From: Clostridiaceae bacterium
GTDB lineage: Bacteria > Bacillota_A > Clostridia > Acetivibrionales > Acetivibrionaceae
Direction of reading: 5' to 3'
Assembly: GCA_012513545.1 (NCBI GenBank)
Contig: JAAZCB010000479.1
Span: 1 to 22,468 of the forward strand
DNA: 22,468 nucleotides
Below, piece by piece: positions 1 to 8,200 of the stretch; position 1 is the stretch's first letter, and each line of letters begins with the position of its first letter. The notes beneath the pieces are model-generated. The model was not told the DNA's origin. It was given only the letters and a program-made list of their open reading frames with translations, and did not search any database. The position numbers were made by a program, and so were the translations under genes.

Positions 1-247
1 CATAACCTGATTCAGTATCAATAGGATAATTCTTTACTTTATAATCCAAATTTTCAACAGCCTCGACGATCTGATCAAGCCCAAGAACAATAACATCATA
101 AGCAACGTATACGGTAGAGCTTCTGTAGACAGCTTTTGCTTCTCTAATACCATACAATTTCCTAAGTACATTCTCAATCCGCATTTCACAGCCTGTACAG
201 GTCATTCCTTCTATTCTTAATGCTTTCCGCATAATTTTATGTTCCAT
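1..247 (-). CDS. HMA-domain protein, 5' part only
   Basis: The first 82 codons of a gene that leaves the window at its left edge. The N-terminus carries the heavy-metal-associated (ferredoxin-like, copper-chaperone type) motif GMTCTGCE near residues 14-21, followed by the beta-alpha-beta pattern expected of an HMA domain (INV..YGI..A...YRSSTVYVAYD). The two cysteines of the CxxC motif would bind a soft metal such as Cu(I). The start is ATG with TAGGAGGAGA just upstream. What follows the domain is not visible. A metal P-type ATPase, or an HMA domain fused to a TauE/SafE (UreH-like) membrane protein, are the usual possibilities. The latter is favoured by the neighbouring DUF2318 gene, because such pairs occur in Clostridia. 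That choice is inference; the HMA domain itself is clear. Confidence 0.85.
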   Translation of the reverse strand, partial: MEHKIMRKALRIEGMTCTGCEMRIENVLRKLYGIREAKAVYRSSTVYVAYDVIVLGLDQIVEAVENLDYKVKNYPIDTESGY

Positions 248-275
248 GCTTCTCCTCCTACTATCCACTAACGTG

Positions 276-310
276 CTTATATTGTAGCATCAAATTATGA
301 AGATTTTATG
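276..310 (-). promoter_or_regulatory. Probable activated promoter of the HMA gene
   Basis: Reading leftwards, CATAAAATCTTCA (310-298) contains a poor -35, TCTTCA (303-298). A 16-nt spacer and the -10 TATAAG (281-276) follow. The same 13-mer, spacing and spacer character recur upstream of the DUF2318 gene. A weak -35 overlapped by a conserved block suggests activation by a DNA-binding protein, but no regulator is identified here. Confidence 0.5.
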
Positions 311-346
311 TAGGCAATATTTAGAATGATAAAAAGCTTCAAAATC

Positions 347-390
347 TCGAGTGCCTGGCTTTTGCCGGATTTACTTTCAGTAAATGTCCC
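347..390 (+). repeat. Intergenic hairpin element, copy A
   Basis: A 44-bp stretch beginning TCGAGTGCCT that contains CTTTTGCC and a small hairpin, ATTTAC-TTTCA-GTAAAT. It aligns at about 33 of 45 positions with the reverse complement of 10011-10054. The hairpin bases that differ between copies change on both arms, so pairing is kept. It lies immediately beyond the terminator of the minus-strand DUF2318 gene. Its function is unknown. Confidence 0.55.
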
Positions 391-425
391 TAATAAAAAG
401 GTGGAACAATCCACCCTTTTATTAG
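390..425 (-). terminator. Hairpin terminator after the DUF2318 gene
   Basis: Near-perfect 16-bp inverted repeat: arms 390-405 and 410-425, loop ACAA, one G-T type mismatch. Read on the minus strand the core is GGTGGA-TTGT-TCCACC followed by TTTTTATT, a good intrinsic terminator directly after the stop codon at 428. The symmetric A/T flanks mean it may also stop plus-strand transcripts. Confidence 0.75.
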
Positions 426-427
426 TT

Positions 428-991
428 TTATTGTTTTTTCCAGTTGTCGTTGAAAAGATCTTTGTTTTTCTCAATAAATGCTTGTGAGATAGTTATATTG
501 CTCCCATCATCGGTTTTGTCTTCCTTCATGATCGGAATAGGGTTGCACCCGCCTCTTTGCTCCTCAATCATATCCATTTTAAACCTGTTGCCGCAGTTCT
601 GGCAAACAACTGCATCACCTTGCTGCTTGTAGTATGCCCTTGGGGAGCCGTTGCACACCTGGCAGGTATTGAATGCCGTTCTGATCGTACCGTCACTTGC
701 CTTGACAGCCATTATCTCCATATTTTTCTCACCGACCTTAATTGGATAAAAACTTGCTGTGTCGGTAATTTCGTTTTTTGATATGACTAGGTCACTACCA
801 CCTGAAGCAAAGTTATCACTGTCCTTTAAAGCAGCACTTTTACCATCACCTGACCCTACACCCTTTGCTATGAAAATAGTTGCGGTCAGCACCAGAATTA
901 CCGCGAGCATAACGAGAAGACTTTTCTTTGATTTACCTGGCTGTGGGGTTTTATGAGCAGTTATATTTGTTGATTGAACTTTTTTATCCAT
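428..991 (-). CDS. FtrD-like (DUF2318) membrane-anchored cysteine protein
   Basis: 187 aa. A basic N-terminus is followed by one membrane segment (about residues 24-42), then an extracytoplasmic domain. The DUF2318 / FtrD-like signature is plain: FNTCQVCNGSPRAYY (Cys110, Cys113), VVCQNCGNRF (Cys130, Cys133) and RGGCNPIPI (Cys149). These cysteines are thought to bind a metal or an Fe-S cluster. The family is associated with high-affinity iron uptake of the Ftr type and is often found beside HMA/TauE-SafE proteins. Here it lies just upstream, in transcription order, of an HMA-domain gene with an almost identical promoter, so a joint role in metal handling or redox at the membrane is a reasonable inference. 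The start is ATG with GAAGGTG 6 nt upstream. The family call is firm; the metal and substrate are unknown. Confidence 0.88.
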   Translation of the reverse strand: MDKKVQSTNITAHKTPQPGKSKKSLLVMLAVILVLTATIFIAKGVGSGDGKSAALKDSDNFASGGSDLVISKNEITDTASFYPIKVGEKNMEIMAVKASDGTIRTAFNTCQVCNGSPRAYYKQQGDAVVCQNCGNRFKMDMIEEQRGGCNPIPIMKEDKTDDGSNITISQAFIEKNKDLFNDNWKKQ

Positions 992-1015
992 TCTTTACAC
1001 CTTCCCCGATAAAAT

Positions 1016-1055
1016 TGATGATTTTATGCTATCAGCAAAATGTGAAGATTTTATG
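1016..1055 (-). promoter_or_regulatory. Probable activated promoter of the DUF2318 gene
   Basis: CATAAAATCTTCA (1055-1043) supplies a weak -35, TCTTCA (1048-1043). A 16-nt spacer and the -10 TAAAAT (1026-1021) follow. A second near copy, CATAAAATCATCA (1028-1016), overlaps the -10, with copy starts 27 bp apart. The arrangement duplicates that of the HMA gene promoter at 276-310. Confidence 0.5.
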
Positions 1056-1097
1056 GAGAATAGATAAGGATTTATTGTGTAAAGGAATAATTAATGA

Positions 1098-2093
1098 TCA
1101 TACTATGTAGACGATAGGTATATTCCCTAGATTCGCTGAAAGCTGTTCCCTGAGGAACTGCTCTCCATGAGCTCTGATTTGGTCTCTATAAGTATACTTT
1201 CCACGCCCTCTTCCCGTCATTAGTGTTTTATCATATAGTTCAACCGCTTTAGGAAATGCTTCATTATTAATGGCACGGTGAACAAAACTGTAGGTCATAA
1301 ATATAATCTCAATGAACAGCACTTTTTTAGCCTTGTCCGAAAGCTCATCTGCCAGTTGCCGGATTAATTCGGAGTATAACCTTTCCCATTCTTCCATCAA
1401 AACAACCGGTGCAATCAGGAGTCCAACCTTATACCCGGCCTCACACATTTGATTGATTGCTTTAATCCTTTTCTCTAGAGGTGATGTTCCGAATTCCGCT
1501 TTTTGAATTATTGTCCGGGGATTTGCACTCATTCTGAAGATGGTTCTTCCATTATGCTTTAAGGGCAGCAGGGACTCTATCATATCAAATTTAGTCGGAA
1601 AGGTAATGAATCCTTTTTGGTTGCTGCCAAACCTTTCTATTGTCCACTCAAGATTTTTTGTAATGGAATTTTCCAGAACCAGATCGCTGTTGCTTCCAAT
1701 CTCAAAGGTCAAATCCTCTGAAGCTTTATTAGCAGTCTTTATCAGCTTGTCCATCATTTGTTCACGGTTGACAAAAAGCCTCATGTACGAGCACTTGTTA
1801 TAATTACACACCAGATAGCAGTAAAGGCACATGGCACTGCACCCCGAGGAGGTATAGGGAACAAGAAAGTCTGAAACCTTATGGTTGGGCACATACTTAT
1901 GGGTTTTTCTGGTCCCGATTACAAGAAACCTTTTCATTTTCCCGAATTCAGAATTTGAACTCTTTTGCAGTTGTTCAATGTTATTGTGATTTTCAATGGG
2001 TATCCAGGTTTTGTCCCGGTATTTTTCTTTTAAATACCTTCCAAGTTCATACCCTGCAACAGATGGTTCATAAAATATTTTGTCCGGAAACAC
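1098..2093 (-). CDS. splB: Spore photoproduct lyase (radical SAM)
   Basis: 331 aa, near the usual length of about 340. A radical-SAM enzyme that reverses 5-thyminyl-5,6-dihydrothymine in germinating-spore DNA. The cluster motif CSAMCLYCYL gives C-x3-C-x2-C at Cys85, Cys89 and Cys92. The two tyrosines around the last cysteine (Tyr91, Tyr93), proposed as the radical-relay pair in the Bacillus enzyme, are present. The following stretch RLFVN and the region FEIGSNSDLV also match the family. By eye, Ser134 stands where the B. subtilis enzyme has its H-atom-donor Cys141. Extra cysteines occur at Cys96 and Cys101. The start is GTG, with GGAGGTG 5 nt upstream. No splA-like gene is adjacent. Family assignment is confident; the H-donor question is raised under findings. 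Confidence 0.92.
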   Translation of the reverse strand: MFPDKIFYEPSVAGYELGRYLKEKYRDKTWIPIENHNNIEQLQKSSNSEFGKMKRFLVIGTRKTHKYVPNHKVSDFLVPYTSSGCSAMCLYCYLVCNYNKCSYMRLFVNREQMMDKLIKTANKASEDLTFEIGSNSDLVLENSITKNLEWTIERFGSNQKGFITFPTKFDMIESLLPLKHNGRTIFRMSANPRTIIQKAEFGTSPLEKRIKAINQMCEAGYKVGLLIAPVVLMEEWERLYSELIRQLADELSDKAKKVLFIEIIFMTYSFVHRAINNEAFPKAVELYDKTLMTGRGRGKYTYRDQIRAHGEQFLREQLSANLGNIPIVYIV

Positions 2094-2110
2094 AAAAACA
2101 CCTCCATTTG

Positions 2111-2139
2111 TATTATATCAACGGAGGTAGAAATTATAC
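2111..2139 (-). promoter_or_regulatory. Possible sigma-G-like promoter of splB
   Basis: GTATA (2139-2135), a 17-nt spacer, and TATAATA (2117-2111) resemble the sigma-G pattern GHATR-n18-CATWHTA, which would suit a forespore gene. The implied start site falls at the edge of the ribosome binding site and leaves a leader of only about 11 nt. This is therefore a weak call, and the true promoter may lie further upstream. Confidence 0.25.
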
Positions 2140-2313
2140 CTGGCAAAAAGAATAAGACTAAAACCATAATGATATTCAGTTTATAATTATTATTTCTCTA
2201 ACAATCAGGTTCATACTTATACTGTAATATAGAAAAATAGAATTTTATATGAATTTGTGTTATTATTAACATAAAAATTTGCTTGGGTTTTTCCCTAAAT
2301 GGAGGAGAAGTTT

Positions 2314-2508
2314 ATGTATGAATATAAGTTTGTCAAAGTAGATTTAAGCAAATGGAGTATGACATCAAAACCCAAAGAAGATTATCATGAAATTATTCAT
2401 GAACATGCCCGGGAAGGTTGGAAACTCCTTCAAGTATTTGCTCCGCCCATACAAGCTTACGGAACAGCAGCCTTTTTTGACTTGATATTTGAAAGAGAAA
2501 AAAGTTAA
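2314..2508 (+). CDS. DUF4177 small protein
   Basis: 64 aa from the ATG at 2314. An upstream in-frame ATG at 2299 is rejected because the strong GGAGGAG (2301-2307) lies between the two and sits 6 nt before 2314. The sequence MYEYKFVKVDL...DYHEIIHEHAREGWKLLQVFAPP is typical of DUF4177, a small soluble alpha/beta domain common in Firmicutes with no established function. It is divergent from splB and followed by a decayed gene. No signal peptide or membrane segment is present. Confidence 0.85.
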   Translation: MYEYKFVKVDLSKWSMTSKPKEDYHEIIHEHAREGWKLLQVFAPPIQAYGTAAFFDLIFEREKS

Positions 2509-2587
2509 TAACCTCTTGATGCTTTCAGTCTTAAGGATACAGAAGTTGCCCCGATATTATATAAGAACTATTCTTCGCATTATCTAA

Positions 2588-3193
2588 GACAACAAGGCCA
2601 TACCATAATCCTTCATAAACATCCATATACAGGATGGAAGAACAGGCAGGACCACCAGAGTGACTCTTAGTGAAAATGCAGGATACAATCCAAGGATAGT
2701 ACTCGCAGAACTCACGGGAGATGGAGTGCAAGATATCATGGTCAGTATTGATTCAGGCGGAAGTGGTGCAATTATGTACCATTATATATATTCCTTTGTC
2801 AATAACAGACCTCTGCTTATCTTTGATTTCAATGCATATAACTCAGAGTACAAGTATGATATTACCTTTAAAGACAACTACAAGGTTGAAGCTATCAGCT
2901 GGAAAAACCGCAGTAAGTACATAATAGACATATCCCTTAAGGGAGAGGATTATTTGAATGAAATATACGACGCAAACGGGAAACTCAAAGCGCCTATAAG
3001 TGGATTTGTAAATCCCTTAAGCGGCTTATACCCTGTTGACTTCAATTCCGACGGAGTATATGAGCTGCTGGCCTATCAGAAAATAGCAGGGAGATACAAC
3101 GCAGACTCTCTTGGTTATTTTATGAATACTCTGAAATGGAATAGGAACAGGTTCGAACTGAACAATCAGAACGTAGCCATATTCGGAAATTAA
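2588..3193 (+). pseudogene. Decayed VCBS/FG-GAP-like repeat protein gene
   Basis: The intact part runs from a GTG at 2660 to the stop at 3193 (177 codons). It has two calcium-blade-like motifs, LTGDGVQDI near its start and DFNSDGVYEL near residue 142, as in VCBS/FG-GAP beta-propeller proteins that are usually secreted. The same reading frame continues upstream without a start as IHIQDGRTGRTTR, in keeping with family sequence. It is interrupted by TAA at 2606 and TAA at 2585, with further related-looking codons (DNKAIP) between them. No ribosome binding site precedes the GTG. The simplest reading is a truncated gene whose secretion signal and first blades are lost. A short functional protein starting at 2660 is possible but unlikely. 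Confidence 0.6.
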
Positions 3194-3237
3194 CTTGCTC
3201 TAAAAAAGCTTCGTGACATGGCTCATAATCAATCATT

Positions 3238-3266
3238 AAGGGGCTGACATAAACAGCCCCTTTTAT
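3238..3266 (+). terminator. Intrinsic terminator after the VCBS-like remnant
   Basis: Perfect 9-bp stem AAGGGGCTG (3238-3246) / CAGCCCCTT (3254-3262) with a 7-nt loop, followed by TTATA. It separates this unit from the convergent acyl-CoA synthetase gene and may act on both strands. Confidence 0.75.
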
Positions 3267-3294
3267 ACCCTCTGGCATCTTAATCTAAATACAT

Positions 3295-4938
3295 CTATAT
3301 TTTTTTAATCTCGACCTGAGCCGCAACCAGACTTGCTGCTCCATACTTTTCCCTCAAGCGGGGCTTTTCAATCTTACCGGTGGGATTACGCGGTACCTTG
3401 TCAAAGATAACCTTCTTTGGACGCTTATAACGCGGCATTGGAGCACAAAATGTCTCTATTTCTTCCTCCGTGCAGGTGCTGTCCGGTTTCAATTCTATGA
3501 TAGCTGCTGCTATTTCGCCCTGGCGCTTGTCAGGCAGTCCAATGACAGCAACATCCTTGATTGCCGGATGTGCACGCAGGAAATCTTCAATCTGTACCGG
3601 ATATATGTTCTCGCCTCCGCTTATTATTACATCTTTTTTACGGTCAACAAGATAAATGAATCCGTCTTCATCCATCTTTGCCATATCTCCTGTAAACAAC
3701 CAGCCATCCTTTAGTACTGCCTCAGTTGCTTTCTGGTCTTTATAGTAACATTTCATTACACCCGGCCCCTTAACAGCAAGCTCTCCAACCTTTCCCTGCT
3801 CTACAAGGCCTCCATTTTCATCGCAAATCTTCACTTCCCAGTTATAACCCGGAATACCTATAGCTCCGACTTTATGTATATTTTCAGTTCCCAAATGCAC
3901 ACATCCCGGACCGATAGATTCGCTCAAGCCATAGTTCGTATCATATAGATGGTTCGGAAAATACTTTTTCCAGCGATGGATAAGACTAGGCGGAACCGGT
4001 TGTGCACCGATATGCATTAATCTCCATTGTGACAGCTGATAATCCTCCAGCTTCACATCTCCCCTGTCGATAGCGTCCAGAATATCCTGTGCCCATGGTA
4101 CAAGCAGCCAGACATTTGTAATCCCCTCTTCCGAAATTGTTTTAAGTATCCAGTCCGGCTTGATTCCACGGAGCAACACTGCTTTACTGCCTGACAGCAA
4201 GCTTCCAAACCAATGCATTTTTGCTCCGGTATGATAAAGAGGCGGAATGCATAAAAAATTATCTTCACGTTTTTGCTCATGGTGCTTTTGCTCAGTGATA
4301 CAAGCTGACATCAGGCTTTTGTGGTTATGTAAAATTGCTTTTGGAAATCCTGTAGTTCCAGATGAGAAATATATAGCCGCATCATCTTCGTCAGTTAACT
4401 TAACCTTTGGAGCTTCCGAAGAGCAGTTAGCGGTGAGACGGTCATAGTTTTCTGCAAAAGAAGGACGATTTTCTCCTGCAAAGAACAGCGTCTTTACCTC
4501 CGGTATCTGATCATAAATTGATTCAATACGCCCAATAAATTCCGGCCCGAAAATCAAAGCAGATGTATCGGACAAACCTAAACAATACTTGATTTCTTCG
4601 GCTGTATATCGGAAGTTCAGAGGTACTGCAATAGCACCTGATTTTAATATACCAAAATAGATAGGCAGCCACTCCAGACAATTCATCAGAAGGATTGCCA
4701 CCTTATCTCCCTTCTTTATTCCCCTTTTAAGCAGCAGATTTGCCATCCTGTTTGCTTTTTCGTCAAAAACACGCCATGACATTTCCCTCCGGTATTCGCC
4801 GGCTGGATTGTTTTCGATCAGTTCATATTCACGCCATATTACATTATGACTTTCCTGGAGATCCAGATTGATTTCAGTCAGACAGGTTTCCTGTCCGTAT
4901 AATTCTGCGTTACGCGCCAGTATTTCAGTAATGGGCAT
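3295..4938 (-). CDS. Acyl-CoA synthetase / AMP-dependent ligase
   Basis: 547 aa from the ATG at 4938, a standard length for ANL-superfamily acyl-CoA ligases. It would activate a carboxylic acid with ATP to an acyl-adenylate and transfer it to CoA. Motifs in order: P-loop YFSSGTTGFPKA (190-201), YGLSESIG (336-343), WLFTGD (413-418), the hinge DRKKDVIISGGENIYP (432-447), and PRNPTGKIEK with the catalytic Lys522. The ATG is preceded by GGGGGAGG. The frame is open further upstream with hydrophobic codons, but that part lies beyond the promoter and has no ribosome binding site, so it is not coding. Substrate cannot be read from sequence; medium/long-chain or aryl acids are possible. No fatty-acid genes are adjacent, so it appears to be a single-gene unit. 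Confidence 0.9.
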   Translation of the reverse strand: MPITEILARNAELYGQETCLTEINLDLQESHNVIWREYELIENNPAGEYRREMSWRVFDEKANRMANLLLKRGIKKGDKVAILLMNCLEWLPIYFGILKSGAIAVPLNFRYTAEEIKYCLGLSDTSALIFGPEFIGRIESIYDQIPEVKTLFFAGENRPSFAENYDRLTANCSSEAPKVKLTDEDDAAIYFSSGTTGFPKAILHNHKSLMSACITEQKHHEQKREDNFLCIPPLYHTGAKMHWFGSLLSGSKAVLLRGIKPDWILKTISEEGITNVWLLVPWAQDILDAIDRGDVKLEDYQLSQWRLMHIGAQPVPPSLIHRWKKYFPNHLYDTNYGLSESIGPGCVHLGTENIHKVGAIGIPGYNWEVKICDENGGLVEQGKVGELAVKGPGVMKCYYKDQKATEAVLKDGWLFTGDMAKMDEDGFIYLVDRKKDVIISGGENIYPVQIEDFLRAHPAIKDVAVIGLPDKRQGEIAAAIIELKPDSTCTEEEIETFCAPMPRYKRPKKVIFDKVPRNPTGKIEKPRLREKYGAASLVAAQVEIKKI

Positions 4939-5032
4939 TTCGTATTCCTCCCCCTTTATTAACAAAAAATAGATGCATTTAACTGTAAAGACAATAATAT
5001 TATAATAAAACATTGTAACACTATACTTAATT

Positions 5033-5061
5033 ATTATAAAGTTATACAAGCAGTTAATCAA
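5033..5061 (-). promoter_or_regulatory. Sigma-A promoter of the acyl-CoA ligase
   Basis: TTGATT (5061-5056), exactly 17 nt, then TATAAT (5038-5033). It predicts a leader of roughly 90 nt before the ATG at 4938. Confidence 0.65.
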
Positions 5062-5212
5062 CAGATTATTTATACTGTTAGTAATTGTACTGAACATAAT
5101 TAAAAATCCTGGCCCAATAGCTGATTCTTCTTAATATATTCAACGTAATAAGACTATTTTTCAGGAAAATAAAAAAAATTTTAAAAAAAGTGCTTTAATG
5201 CATAAATTATAT

Positions 5213-5218
5213 TATAAT
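5213..5218 (+). promoter_or_regulatory. Candidate -10 element for carB
   Basis: A perfect TATAAT about 40 nt before the carB start. No convincing -35 is found at 16-18 nt; the candidates there, around GTGCTTT, are poor. An in-frame ATG at 5198 lies upstream of this -10, which argues against its use as a start. Confidence 0.4.
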
Positions 5219-5260
5219 ATTTCAGAGATACTAAAAATCAATAAGGTAAGGAGTAATAAC

Positions 5261-8200
5261 ATGCCAAAAAGAACTGATATTAACAAGATACTGATAATCG
5301 GCTCTGGACCTATAATTATAGGACAAGCCTGTGAATTTGACTATTCAGGTACACAAGCTTGCAAAGCACTTCGTAAGTTAGGCTATAAAATCGTACTGGT
5401 AAACTCAAATCCGGCAACTATCATGACTGACCCCTCAATGGCTGATGCTACCTATATAGAACCGTTAAATCTTGAAAGAATATCGCAGATTATAGCAACT
5501 GAACGCCCGGATGCTTTATTGCCCAATCTTGGGGGACAGTCAGCTCTCAACCTTTGCCTGGAGTTGTCAAAAGCAGGAGTTCTTGACAAATATGGTGTTA
5601 AGGTAATTGGAGTACAGGTAGATGCAATAGAGCGCGGTGAGGATAGAATTGCCTTTAAAGAAACTATGAACAAACTCGGCATTGAGATGCCACGAAGCAA
5701 ACCTGCCTACAGTTTGGAGGAAGCCGAGAAAATCGCTCTTGAGCTTGGTTTCCCGGTAGTTATCCGTCCGGCTTATACTATGGGAGGTACAGGCGGAGGT
5801 CTTGTGTATAATCTTGAAGAACTAAGGATTGTAGCTCAGCGTGGAATAACCTCAAGCCTTATAGGACAAATTCTGATTGAAGAATCTGTGCTTGGCTGGG
5901 AGGAACTTGAACTTGAAGTGGTTCGCGACTCCAAAAACCAGATGATTACTGTGTGCTTTATTGAAAATATTGACGCCATAGGCGTACACACAGGTGACTC
6001 CTTCTGTTCTGCACCTATGCTTACAATAAGTCCTGTTCTTCAACAACGTTTGCAAAAATACGCTTATGACATAGTTGAAGCAATACAGGTTATCGGAGGC
6101 ACTAACGTTCAGTTTGCCCATGACCCGAAGAGCGGACGTGTTGTAGTTATTGAAATAAATCCCCGTACTTCACGTTCATCAGCATTAGCCTCAAAAGCCA
6201 CAGGCTTTCCTATTGCATTAATATCCTCCATGCTTGCGGCCGGGCTTACACTTGACGAAATTCCCTACTGGCGTGACGGGTCACTTGACAAGTATACTCC
6301 TTCCGGGGATTATGTTGTTATTAAATTTGCACGCTGGGCTTTTGAAAAGTTCAAGGGTTCTGTCGATAAGCTCGGAACCCAGATGAGAGCTGTCGGTGAA
6401 GTTATGAGTATAGGAAAAAACTATAAAGAGGCTTTTCATAAGGCAATCCGTTCACTTGAAATCGGACGTTATGGCCTTGGCTTTGCAAAGGACTTCAATA
6501 GTCATTCGTTGGAAAAGCTTATGGAAATGCTTGCCGAACCCTCAAGTGAACGTCAATTCATAATGTATGAAGCTCTTAGAAAAGGTGCAGATATAAATGA
6601 GTTAAACCGTTTAACCCATATCAAGCACTGGTTTATTGAGCAGATGAAAGAGCTTGTCCTGCTTGAGGAAGAAATCCTCAAACACACAGGTGCCTTACTG
6701 CCTGACGATTTATTGATCAGAGCTAAAAAGGATGGTTTTGCCGACCGTTACCTGGCTAAGCTGTTAAACATCTCAGAGGATAAAATAAGGGCTCAGCGGG
6801 TTGCCCTTGGAGTGGTTGAAGGATGGGAACCCGTACCTGTAAGCGGTGTTGAGAACGCTGCCTATTATTTTTCAACCTACAATGCAAAGGACAAGACCGG
6901 CTCTAGTAATAAGCAGAAGGTTATGATACTTGGTGGTGGTCCTAACCGAATCGGTCAGGGCATAGAGTTTGACTACTGTTGCGTACATGCAGCCTTTGCC
7001 CTGCGGGACTTGGGTTATGAAACAATAATTGTAAACTGCAACCCTGAAACGGTTTCAACCGACTACGATACCTCGGACAAGTTATATTTTGAGCCTCTTA
7101 CTGTTGAAGATGTGCTCAGTATTTATAATAAGGAAAAGCCTCTAGGTGTAATTATCCAGTTCGGAGGTCAGACTCCTCTTAACATTGCACGCGAGCTTGA
7201 AAAAGCGGGGGTCAGGATTCTGGGTACTACCCCGGAAACAATTGACCTTGCAGAAGACCGTGATATGTTCCGTAAAATTATGGAAGAACTTGAGATACCA
7301 ATGCCAAAATCCGGCATGGCAAGCAATATAGATGATGCAATAAAAATAGCAAGCGAAATCGGGTATCCTCTGATGGTACGTCCGTCATATGTTTTGGGTG
7401 GACGCGGTATGGAAGTAATATATGATGAAGGCATGCTCATAAGGTATGTTAAAGCTGCAGTTGATGTGACCCCCGAAAGACCAATTTTGATAGACAAGTT
7501 CCTTGAAAATGCCATCGAGGCTGAAGCAGACGCAATAGCGGATGGAACTGATGCTTTTGTACCGGCCGTTATGGAACATATTGAGCTGGCAGGTATCCAT
7601 TCCGGGGACTCGGCTTGTGTTATACCTACAATCAATATTGCAGAAAAACACCTGCAAACCATTTATGAATATACTGCTAAAATCGCCAAGAAAATGAAGG
7701 TTGTTGGGCTTATGAATATGCAGTATGCTATTTCAGATGACCGTGTATATGTACTTGAAGCCAATCCACGTGCTTCAAGAACAGTTCCTCTTGTTTCAAA
7801 AATATGCAACATATCCATGGCACATATTGCAACAGAGATCGTAATGTCCAACCTGACAGGCAAGAAATCACCGGTTAACAGTTTAAGAACTAAAAAGCTT
7901 CCCCACTTTGGAGTAAAGGAAGCTGTTTTTCCATTCAGCATGTTCCATGAAGTTGACCCCGTTTTAGGGCCTGAAATGCGCTCCACTGGAGAAGTATTAG
8001 GAATTGCAAATTCTTTCGGACTCGCTTTTTACAAGGCTCAGGAGGCTATCCAGGCACCTCTGCCCACTTCAGGCTCAGTCCTTATAAGTGTGGCTGAGCA
8101 GGATAAACCGGCTATGCTTGAAGTTGCAAAGATGTTTATAGAGCTGGACTTTCAAATAAAAGCTACTGAAGGAACTCATAACTTCCTGTCCCGGAACGGC

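Larger units (their letters stand above)
4939..5260. other. Divergent intergenic region, acyl-CoA ligase / carB
   Basis: 322 bp of very AT-rich DNA between divergent genes. It holds a good minus-strand promoter at 5033-5061 and a plus-strand -10 near 5213. No small gene, hairpin terminator or riboswitch was recognised. Long A and T runs at 5169-5189 may bend the DNA upstream of the carB -10. Confidence 0.6.

Noticed and set aside
2515..2667. Open stretch of about 50 codons in another frame before the VCBS remnant
   Set aside because: No start codon or ribosome site, and the homologous signal lies in a different frame.
4939..5097. N-terminal extension of the acyl-CoA ligase by 53 residues
   Set aside because: It contains the promoter's downstream region, has low-complexity hydrophobic codons and no ribosome site, whereas ATG 4938 follows GGGGGAGG.
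5174..5195. -35 for carB among A-rich sequence
   Set aside because: No hexamer at 16-18 nt from TATAAT resembles TTGACA well enough.
5198..5260. Earlier carB start at 5198
   Set aside because: It lies upstream of the TATAAT at 5213 and lacks a ribosome site; ATG 5261 has AAGGAG and matches the family N-terminus MPKR.
7168..7662. Long antisense ORF of 164 codons inside carB
   Set aside because: A shadow of biased carB codons; it resembles no protein and has no ribosome site.
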